Below, piece by piece: positions 35,901 through 47,900 of a stretch of 64,000 bases of DNA; the first letter of the stretch is position 1; each line of letters opens with the position of its first letter. The DNA is from Leptasterias polaris. Taxonomy: Eukaryota > Echinodermata > Asteroidea > Forcipulatida > Asteriidae. The stretch lies in assembly GCA_037783415.1 (NCBI GenBank), contig JAZGTN010000015.1, positions 4,165,001-4,229,000 of the forward strand. The letters are read 5' to 3'. The notes under the pieces were generated by a model. That model saw only the letters and a list, made by a program, of their open reading frames with translations, was not told the origin of the DNA and made no database searches. The translations under genes were made by a program, and so were the position numbers.

Positions 35901-38900
35901 TTCACACAGATGCCATCAACTCCTGATACCATTCACGATGTAAATATACCCTGGTTGGAGCTTTCTATCGACTCGGAGGAACACAGCTGCTACAGGCAAC
36001 CCAATAGTTGTGCCATAGACCCCTTGCATAACATAGAACGCTACAGGGACTCTGAGGTCACCCACACGTTTTGACGCACAATGAACAGCTATCGTCCAAA
36101 GATTTGCCCCCTTTGGCCTCAGTGAGGGCGCTTTTTGAGCGTGTGTCGTCATATGCAAGGGATCTATTACAAACATGTACTGTTAGAGTACATGTACAAC
36201 CTACGTATTATTCTTTTTGAAATACGGCCTATGATGGGAAATCTACATCAAAGGTCTGCGAAGAAACACACAATGTACATATAGAAAGGACATCGAGATA
36301 ATTCCATTTCAAGAAGAAATCATGCTGTACTTAGTGGGGTCCAATTGTTCCATAGTGTACAGGACCCCACAAGGGCCTGTGCGTAAGCCCACATGCACAA
36401 GGTTAGCACTAAATTTCTGCACCTAACTGTGTATACACAACATTTTCACACAATGAAAATCTTCAAAATGAAAATTGTTCTGAATCTTCACACAATTGAA
36501 GATTCCATTTCGAGAAGATTTTATCAAGTCTTAATCCACGCAGCACTCACTTGGTTAATCTGTCTTCTAGAATCACTGCACACTGTCTGTCAGCTTTACT
36601 CCCTACCAGGTAGGATATTTACTCTTGTTACTTGACCAGTACGCCGACAATTCTCAGATAACGAAAAACTACACTGAACCCTTGCACCAACGTCACTTGC
36701 GGCTATACCATCTGCCCAGCTCACCACTTTGGGAGTCAAATTATACGTACAATTTATGGTTAGGCCAAACAAAAAAAGTGTTCTGTTTCCGATTACATGC
36801 CATTTTAAAATAGGGTCGGTAGGTTGGAAAGTTTTTTTTTTTATTCCGATAGGTTTGGCGAGTGTGTAAACATACCCTACTTGCCCGATTCAAAACTAAC
36901 ACTAACACTGGTTTTTTAGCTCAATTTTGTTAAAAACATATTAGTTTGGTCAAAGTCTGACATTTGGTTCATGGTACCCTCATTTTAAAAATTATTTGGG
37001 TTTTTTTTCATTTTTTTAATTTTTTTTTTTTTATTTTTTTACGAGCCGAATAAAAAGTTTAGGGTCGCGGCTTAAAGTTAGGGTTGGTCGGGAAACTGGA
37101 AACAGAACTTTTTTTTGTTTGGCCTTAACAGGTAAACGCGGCATTGCATAAAACGCACACTACATTGTAGCGTACATTGACTCCCAAAATGTCGCGACAA
37201 AGATTATTGTGATGAAGATCACAGGTGAATTGGATCAATAGGACTTTCCTCATACATTGGTTTTATCTGTTTCATCTGTCATTTACATGTAAATGTATTG
37301 TAAGTGAACGATTTGGACACCCAGTTTTTAACATTTCCAGCAAATTTGGAAACGCTTTTACCAAATGCTGGCTAAACCCTTGCCGGGGCTCTTTTTCACA
37401 AAGCACTAAGATTCATGTTGAGATGAATTGTCAATATTACAACAGACCCTGCAAGTCTTGGGCGTATTCAAAAAATGTTTGGACCACATTGTCATTGCTT
37501 TCACATGTGAAGGAACCAAGGCACTTCAATGGGTCCCAATAGACTTGCATAGTCTATAGTAATCTGTACTGAGAAAAATCACACTTTCCTTAGAAGTAAA
37601 GACTGATTCGCACTTAAGATCAATCTTAGCTCTTTTTAGAAATTGGCCCCAGGCATCATTTGACAAGACGGATTTTTATACTCTTTCTAAATTAATTCTT
37701 TCCGGTAGGAGTATTTTGTTCTCTGCATTTTGGGAGGTTTGTGATGCATAGTGGAATATGTTCATAATGTAGGTATTGCGCAATATAAATATCTGCTAGT
37801 TTTATTACATCAACTGCTTTATGCTTTAATCACGACCTCATAAAATTATAACACTACACGACGCCTAGTTGTCATTTGGTATACTGATGCATACATAAAT
37901 AGTGCATCGGCCTCACTGCATGGGATGTGTACCATTTGCAGCAGTCTGGCCATTCAATATTATCCATAAGGTTTTGAATGACAGATGCACTATGATAGTT
38001 CTGTGCACATTTGCTCAACCACACAGTGGTTCTGCATGGTTGGTCAGCTAGAAGCAAGTTCGAGAGCACACATTTAGTCGACCCGTGATTGACCACTGAC
38101 TAGCAACGTACATGCGCAGTGACGTACTCACTCGAACGACTCGTTTGGAAGTCGAGTCAACCGTTGGCACGGTTATTCAAAATTTCCATTGCCTCCCGCC
38201 TTTTTGCTATAGTGTCACGGGTAAGCATGAAACAAGGCTACCGGAAGAAACCATGGTCCTGAGGCTGGTTCCAAATAGTCAACCACAGTAGCCAACCAAT
38301 GGTCGACCAGCCTGGGTTCGAGTCAAAATAGTGGACCTTTAGTTAACAATGGTGCGCACTCGAACTTGCTCTTACTTGCAAGAAAATCACCATTAGACCC
38401 AAGGTCTTTCAGCTCAGCATCTTCACTGGACCATATTTTTTTTTTTTACAAGACCTAAAATATTTCTTCCTTTTTAAATACTTGCTGAACTTTGAGGGAG
38501 AGGTTTGGAATTGAAAAGTTTAAGTAGACCGTATATAATAGTACACCTTCAAATGTACGTGCCCAGGAAAAACACTAGACCACAGGACTTGGTTGGATGT
38601 GGTTACTGGCCGAATGCTAAAACTACTGGACTTTGGCCTGTTGGTATTTCGAACCCTGATTATGAGAAGCAGTCTTAAGATTGATTTGCAAGACATGTCT
38701 GAAAGTTGAGAGTTTTCTCGATGAAACTCCTGTGAGCTCTGAATTCAGTCTTTAGACTCTTTTTTCCTTACTTGTTTTTATTTTTACTTTAAAAACAAGT
38801 GCCACAGCAGCTTTGATCACTTACCAAGCCACTTGACGAAGGACGCTAGCATGGAGATCACCCCCTCCATGTCCCACACGTATGGGTAGAATTCGTACAG

Positions 38901-41900
38901 CAGCGAGCGATTGGGGATGTTTAGTAGCCTCAACGTCATATGATGAACCTGACGACTGAAATCTATGAAATGTGCAGCGCGGTCCGCCCACTCCATTGCC
39001 TGATGATCGTGAGAGAAAGAAAAGAAATAATAATAATACGCAGTTCTTATATAGCGCTTTATACTCCCGATGGGTGTCTCAAAGCGCTCAGTATTTTTCC
39101 TTCAAGGTATGTGGAGTTACGTGTTGAAGTAGGAGACCTATTCCTTTGCATAGCACCATGTAATGGTTTACAAGGTGCTGTGGCGCAATATGCAGCCAAT
39201 CAAACCAGGAACACCGGGGCGAACCCATTCTCTTTACGATAAGTGCACTGGGTTCTTTTACGTGCATTACACAACACACAGGACCTACGGCTTAACGTCC
39301 CATCCGAAGGACGAAGCATGTGGTCAAGTGTCTTGCTTAAGGACACAAGTGTCACGACTGGGATTCGAACCCACACTCTGCTGATCATAAACACCAGAGC
39401 TTGAGTTGTTCGGTGCTCTTATCCGCTCGGCCACGATACGCCACAAATAAATGTGAAGCACAGGCCTGATACTTTAATCTTGTAACCTTACACGACTTTT
39501 AGTGGCCGAGTAATCGAGTTCACCGGACCTAAGGTCTGGTGTTTGTCAGCAGCAGAGTGTGGGTCCGAATCCCGGTCATGATACTTGTGCCCTTGAGCAA
39601 GGCACATAAACATTATTAACCCTCCTACTGTTTTGACTAACCATTTGAAACCATTCAACTGCCAAAGTTGTGTATGGTGGCACAACTGTGCACAGAACTA
39701 ACTGTGTACTGTGTACATGCATTCCCTCATGGTATCATATTGCAAGGCTGGCATAGCTTATCTATCATTCAAAACCACAGTGAATGGTCAGACAGCAAGA
39801 GGGCTAAGGTAGTGTATTCTGCTCTACAAGCCAGGCTCCTAGTGGATGATACCCTGGCCTACATCCTTACTGACTGTAAAGGGGGTAACTCTGTTTCAGG
39901 AGTAGTTGGCAACGTGCCCCTGGTGACAGTTGATTTGGGTCGACAGCCCAAATCAGTTAAGTGTAGCCCTCACCTTTTTTATTATTCTGGTTTATTAAAA
40001 ACATTCAAAACTTGCGGCCCAAGGGCCGAATTAAATTTGAATTTACAAAGAGATAAGAGCATGAGATTCATAAAAACAATGGATAAAAGATACACACACA
40101 ACACCAAATTAAGGATTATTATTAAGCATTTTAGTCAAAGTGAAGTGGCCGTGTGATGTTAGGCAATATCTCATTAAAAAAAAAAGAAAAAAAAGATAAG
40201 CACCAATGGTAATGTTCCACCAACACCTGCAGCAACCTGCACAATATTACTGACATGGGTGTAATGTTTACCGTATCCGATGGATTGGATTTCTTCTTAG
40301 CTTCGCAGACGTGATGAGCATTCACCTTGAGCCAGTGTATCTCCTCCAGCATCTCCACCGCTTTGCGTCCATGTTCATACGGCAGATAAAAAAGTTCGAC
40401 CAGCAACAGCACATCATCCACGGTAATCTTCTCCTGGGCGACCTTCTTGTTCTGTTTGGCACTGTTCCATTCTTCATCGGACTTATCAGCACCGTCCGAA
40501 TCCGGCTCAACAGACTCAATGTTCACGTCCTCTGGTTGACTGTCAATGTCAGCTCCATCGCTCTGCATCTCTGTGTCCGTGTCTGCCATTTCAGAGGCTG
40601 CCTCGGTTCCTTCCAAGGAACCCTCCGTGGCTGGGACTTTGTCGAGGTTGTCCTCGGATTCCTTCTCTATCATGTCATCAATCTGCATCGCTACCTCGCT
40701 GACTTTACACACTGTTGTTGTCGTCGTGGAGATGTTGGAACTCATCTTTGTGGGTATGATACTCGGTGGAAGGGCAGCCGCCCCTAGAGTCCCTGCAAGT
40801 CCTGGGGTAGCCTCCTTGGATGATTTAAAATCACCATTGCACTCCATAGGTTCTAGTGGTTCAGCAGGCACAAATGCATTTGTGACTAACGAATTGACGG
40901 GGTTGGAAATCGGCTTGTAGTTCTCCGCAGCTTCACTGAGGGAGGCGAGTTTATCAAATGCATTCTTGTTTTTCATGAGTTCCTCCGCAATCAGTCCCTC
41001 CTCCGGTGCTGGGACTTGCAGCCCCGTTGTTGTGGTAGGAGTTGTGATACTCATACACGTGTTGATACTGGGTATCGGCAGAGCAGCCGGCGGTAAGACG
41101 ACCAGCGGTTGGGGTATTGCCACATTGTTGGGATTTTGTCTGTGAGTTTGGATCACTTCCATCCATTCGCTAACTGCGGCTCTGAGAGCCAAGTCAGGAT
41201 TGTACAGACCGTGGTTTGGGTAACTCCTTTTGGACAGTGGGATTTCATTATCACCTTCTGTTTCCAGTTTGATTTCCGCAGAAACTGTAGGATTGTTAGA
41301 TGGACTTCCTGCGTCAAATAGAAACATAACACAATTTTAGAAAAAAAACCCACCTTTTTTTCATGTGTACAAATTAAAAGTTGCAGTATGGTTTCAGAAA
41401 CGTTAGGGCCCGGTGAACAGGGATAATAATAGTGTACAGCGCTTCGAGGGGCCTTCATGGCTTGAAAAAACCCATATAAAATACACACTTTTATAATTAG
41501 AGTCAACTGACCTGAAGCTTCATCCTTGCTCTCTTCATTACTATCTCCTTCCGTGCAGTTTGACCACTGGGCCAGCGTGTGTAAGGCAATGAAATTGGCT
41601 TCGTATTCACAGTTAGGATTGGTCAAAATACCACTTATGTAGGAATGTAGCTCAGACGACCTGCCTTTGTATGGACCTATACAACAGCAAATTAGTGCAA
41701 CAGAATCTGTCAACACATCAAGTCACATGGCAATCTTTACAATTGTTCTTTAACCTTCCTACTTATGGTCCAATTTCAGTGAGTCAAACAATAATTTGAA
41801 ACCATTGAAGTGCACGGGTTGTGTATGGTGGTGGCACAACTGTGCAAAGAACTGTGTACATGGGTGTACTGTGTTCACCACTTGATATCATTTCGCAGGT

Positions 41901-44900
41901 TGCAAGCCTAGATCTACACGTAGGCCATGGCCTCTGTTGCCCTGGTCTTGGCCTTGGAGCCCCTTCAAAAGTTTCTCATAGACTAGAGAATGTTTTTAAT
42001 GAAAGTGCACTTTGCAAAATGAAAATCAAGATACAACACTTTTGCACTGATGAGGTATAAATAGCTTCACTCAATTCCTTCTGATCTCATTCTCATAGAA
42101 TATCCGGCAGATTCAGCCTAGAGCGCGAGAAAAGAAACAGGCTGCGTCTGAAATGGCCCCTGCGGGTATGGCTACAGCTGTTACTAAGGGTATAGCTATG
42201 GACAACGTATGTTCAGGGGCCAATTTCATAGCGCTGCTTAACGATAAGCAAATTTTTGTGCTAACTATAGCAGACAAATTTGCTTAAATGTAAGCATATT
42301 TCACAGTTTAATAGATGTTAATTTTGCATCGGGGATAATGAATATAGTTTGGTTTTTACCCTACACCGATGTGTGTTAAACACTGTAAACTCAGTACTGC
42401 GAAAAAAGTTCTGTGAAAAAAATCCACAGGCAAATCACTCGGTGTGGAATTCGAACCCAAGACCTTTGCATTGCTAGAGCAGATGTCTCACCACTAGACC
42501 ATCGAGCTAGCCTGATGGCTAGAGGCAGTTCGAATCCTTAGCAGTGGGTACCGCAACCGTATTCCACAGGTTAGCAAGAAAATTAGGCAGCCAGCTTCCG
42601 CGTTCACCATGGATTTGCATTGTTACGCCATACATTTTCATACAGTAAGCACCGGAAGGTTAGCATGCCTTTTCGTGTGCTTACGGTTAGCAGCGCTGTG
42701 AAATGGAAACTCGCGCAGTAAGCACAAAATCTGCCATTAACCAGCTCTATGAAATTGGGCCCAGGTGAGGATCAAGCCGCAGCCACTAATGCAGACAGGG
42801 CTATAACGAGGTGAAATCAAAGAGTACAAAGATGCAACCTACCACAGAATATTCTGTTTTGGTCGTAGTCATTGGCGTGGATGTTGTCCCATATGACTGG
42901 TTTCCTCTTGATGACCTCTGATAGTTCCTTGATGGATTCTACACTGATTATCTTGGCGACTACCTTGGGACCTGTATTACGTGGTAATAAATAAGATGTG
43001 GAATTTGAGGCCATTGCATGGTGAGGTATCAATGTATATTTGGTTTGCGGTAACACCATGTGTTTATCTTCTTGCTGTGTAAATTATAAATCCCATAAAT
43101 TGAGTTTACTCAACAAAAGTTTACTTTACAAAAACTTGGTTATAGTAAAGCATTTATTTTTATTTATTTTTTATATTAAGGGTTGAACAAAGAAAATTGA
43201 ATAGAGCAGGATTTGAACGACCTACAGATTAACAGCGCTCTACCAAAGGATCTATCTAGCCCTATGTTGGCGGTCTCCCTATTTTGTCAATATCTTTGTC
43301 GGGGGGGGGGGGGTGCCAGTCAGAAGCCATACAACTGCTGTGTAGCCAGGGATCACACCCAAGTTTACAATACAACCTGGGAAGCGACAGCCAAGGGATC
43401 ACCTTAAGGGGAAGCAACTTCAGATTTTTTGTTACCTGTCCACATGATCATGATGTCTGGAAGTAGCTTGGAGCCTAGCGTCTTCAGGTAATCAGATTTC
43501 AAGACACATGGGTCTGCCCTGGTTGCACAATACTCTGCAAAGGAGGATATGTATTGCTTAAAAATTAATATACACCAACCTTGGGCGATATTGCTTTTTT
43601 TCATTCACGATACATCGTCAAAAATATATCACGATATTCGATGATATCGCGGTTAATTTGTGACATGCGTTGATGAGGGAACCCACTTCAGATTTAAAAT
43701 AGTGTTAAAACTGAAGTGCCGCGAATTGGTTATTGATGTAAAGAAATTTGATAAAGGCTGTAAGGCTCTCCATTCTAGCCATGGTTTTATTTCTTCATGT
43801 TACCAGAAGCACCACGATCGCAATTGGCACAGGCTGATTGGCTGATTCCTGACCGGCCGCTTTCCGATTGGCCGATCGCGTGAATAATTATGACGTAGTG
43901 CTTCTCACAGCACTGCCATAGTATTCATCACCTCGATCCCGCAGATGTGCTTGCATGCTCCTAACGTGGTAAACTTTATAGTTAGGGGGGTGAAGGAATG
44001 GCGTGTAGCTTTGGGAACGAAAAGGCAAGGGAAATTCCCTTTGTGAGAAATCACCTCGTGGTTGGGAAACGTCGGAGGAACGTTTTTATACATGTACATG
44101 TACGTGCGTGAGCAATACCGCACAGTTTTCGTTTGTTTGATGTTGGTCTGTATGAGACCATCTGTTTGATGTCGGTATTTTCGAAGAATCCCAGTCGGGG
44201 ATCAATAGTAGGGAATCTTGCGGTTGCGGTCGGTGCCTTTTTATGTTTTTAAACAGCTCATATCATCTCGATTAGGAAATGCATCGCAATACTTCATCGA
44301 AACCGCGATTTGCCGATATTGCGATTAAAAAAACCAGACACGATATCGTAATCGTTTAAAAAATGGTATCGCGATTTTTGATAATATCGTGGTATCGCCC
44401 AAGCTTAATATATACTCTCAGCATCTGATATGCAGACTACGATGTGGCTGCTTTCTTGAGGGAGAAAAGTTTTCTCCCTCATTCATCAGGCAGAGAATTT
44501 TTTCCAGAGCAAAATTTGAAACATGACGTCATTGGATTTCAACAACTAATGGGTCTTTACTTTCATCAGTCAAAAGGTCAAGTTTAAGATTTGATTAAAT
44601 ATTATCGAAAGTCAGTTATGAACCAAAACATCACCATTCAAAAATGTAGAGACCCATTTTTTCAGAATGATGTCATCAGATGTTTTGGATGTCGACAAAT
44701 TTTGCACGGTATCCTGAACAATGGCAATGTACACCATTTTAACATGAAGTTAGAGACTTGTAATGTTTTCCCCACTCACATGAGGACCACATCTATTGGA
44801 AAATGAGTACGTCACAAAATTGAATTGGTAATTTCCCTTCCTCTTTAAGAAACAACCACCCCTATAGTATTACCGGTGGGACAGAAGAGGAACTTTGGTT

Positions 44901-47900
44901 GTCCAAGATGTTGAAACACTTCGTTAGTGACGGAGACTTGAGCATGAGCGAATGTTTGGAACACCTCCTTATCGGCAGAGCACATATCCGTATCGATGTC
45001 ATCAAAGAGAAGCGAGAATGCCTCACAGCCAAACTGCTTCACCTGTCACGGAAAAAAACACACCATAATTTAACTTTTATCTAAGGCAACAGGTTTACAT
45101 GTTGATGCTTGTTGGTTTGTCAATCGTTAGGCCTTTTCACACTATCAATCCATGTTGAAAGCCACACGGTTCCAATCCGTGTTGATTCCATGAAAATTAT
45201 TTCTGGTAAGGGTCGCTAAAAAACGCCCTAGATCAGTTGGTAGAGCAGCAGTACATTGACCTGGTATCCCAGGTTCAAATCCCATTCTGGTAAAATAGTA
45301 TTTGTTGACCCCCAAAAAGAAGATGAGTTGATAAAGTCTACTGCCACTTAAGAACCTTTCATGATCTTATTTTTACCTGTTCCAATTTCCGTTTCATGCA
45401 AGTGACCTCTTTGGCATTAGAGAATGTGATGTCGAGACCAGGTGACAATGCATACACAAACTCCACGTTGTTCTCCTTAGCTGCTTGGATAAGGCCTGTT
45501 AAATGCTCTGTGGGGAAATAGTTAGAAACTGGGAGTTCAAATGCAGTGCCGAACATTAAAAAAAAAAAAAAATGTTTTAATGAGAGATCGCTTAACATCA
45601 CAAGGACAGACGGTTAGTTCAAGGTGAGGGCTACACTACACTTAGCTGATTTGGGCTCTGACCCAAATCAACTGTCACCAGGGGCATGTTGCCACCTACT
45701 CCTGGAGCTGAAACAGGGTTACCCCCTTCACAGTCCGTAAGGATGTAGGTATGGGTATCATCCACTAAGAGCCTGGCTGGTTGAGCAGAATGCAATACCT
45801 TCCCAGCTTTTTACGAAGCAATTATGGTTAAGTGCCTTGCTCAAGGGCACAAGTGTTATGACCGGGAACATAAGTTCATGTGAGTTGATACAAATTTAGC
45901 AGCTAAATAGTTAGCAGATTTAATATTTTAAACTTCTGCATTCAGTCATTTTATATATGGGCAGGAATGTAATCCGATGCAAAAAAAGTCATATGTACAA
46001 ACATGAAATCAAATGTCATTGTAACCACTAGTTACACATGTAGTCAGTTACAAAAATACAAACCCAAGAACATCATGATTTATGACAACAGAGGTTTTTC
46101 AACACTTTCAACATATTTAAAAAAAAAATTACTTTCTCTTAAAAATAAATGGCTTTTCTGTTTCGTTTTCAGTTTACCCAAGTGATAAAGCCCGGATTAG
46201 CTTTCACAAGTTGGATGATTTTATTTTAAAGGCACTGAACATGTTTGGTAATTATCAAAGACCAGTATTGTCACTCGGTGTATCCCAACATATGCATAAA
46301 ATAACAAACCTGTGAAAATTTGGACTCAATTGGTCATTGAAGTTGCAAGAAAATGATGAAAGAAGAAACACCCTTATTGTACAAATTAGTGTGCTTTCAG
46401 ATAGGAATAAAAGGCTTCTTGCCAGAAGTCTTTTATTATTTTAGTGAGAAATTACCTCTTTCTCAAAAACTATGTTACTTCAGAGGGAGTGGTTTCTCAC
46501 ATTGTTTTATACCATCAACAGCTCTCCGTTGCTCGTTACCAAGTAAGTTTTTATGCTAATATATATTTTGAGTAATTCCCAAACGTGTACAGTGCCTTTA
46601 AGTCATGATCGCCATAGAATTTATAGTTTGTAATGTACAAGAAAAAGTGGCTTTGTCAACAGCACTTACAAATGCTTAGCATAGTGTTAGCCAGAGGGGT
46701 GTCTGGGTGTCTTTTGGACGCCCTGTTTTAAATTTGGACACCCTGTTTCATCTGTCATTTACATGTAAATGTATTGTAAGTGAACAATTTGGACACCCAG
46801 TTTTTAAATTTCCAGCAGATTTGGACACCCTTTTACCAAATCCTGGCTAAAACCTTGATGCTTAGAACTCTTAATCGACAGATGACAAAAAGGCAGGTAA
46901 CATGTACATGTGTATGCAATTGATGTATGCAGATTTTAGAAGAGACCTTCATGTGTATGCAGAAAGCAACTCATCAACTGAAAGAATTGCACTCAAGTTG
47001 ACGATTTACATAATACACACAGTTCAATCTCAGAACACATGAAGTGAAAGAGCAATGACCACAAACGAACTTTTTACATTCTAAAAACAGTTAATTGTCA
47101 ACACAGTCACAAAGCCTGGACTTTTGTACCTGATATAATTATAATCTTCTCAATTTATCGTTTATCATATGTCATATTCCGATAGGGGCGAGATATGTAA
47201 GTATATCATTCTGCATATTTCATAATAATTGTACCCTATTTGATAACTAGTTTGACCTAAGCTTGGGCGATATTGCTTTTTTTCATTCACGATACATCGT
47301 CAAAGATATATCGCGATATTCGATGATATCGCGGTTAATTTGTGACGTGTGTTGATGAGGGAACCCACTTCAGATTTAAAAATAGTGTTAAAACTGAAGT
47401 GCCGCGAATTGGTTATTGATGTAAGGAAATTTCATAAAGGCTGTAAGGCTCTCCATTCTAGCCATGGTTTTATTCTTCATGTTACCCGAAGCACCACGAA
47501 CGCAATTGGCACAGGCTGATTGGCTGATTCCTGACCGGCCGCTTTCCGATTGGCCGATCGCGTGAATAATTATGACATATGCTTCTCACAGCTTTCCGAT
47601 TGGCCGATCGCGTGAATAATTATGACATAGTGCTTCTCACAGCTTTCCGATTGGCCGATCGCGTGAATAATTATGACGTAGTGCTTCTCACAGCACTGCC
47701 ATAGTAGTCATCACCTCAATCCCGCAGATGTGCTTGCATGCTCCTAACGTGGTAAACGTTATAGTTAGGGGGTGAAGGAATGGCGTGTAGCTGTGGGAAC
47801 GAAAAGGCAAGGGAAATTCCCTTTGTGAGAAATCGCCTCGTGGTCGGGAAACGTCCGAGGAACGTTTTTATACATGTACGTGCGTGAGCAATACCGCACA

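Noticed and set aside
40311..40920. Plus-strand frames of 124-158 codons
   Set aside because: Antisense to the large OGA exon 8, whose minus-strand frame is clearly real.
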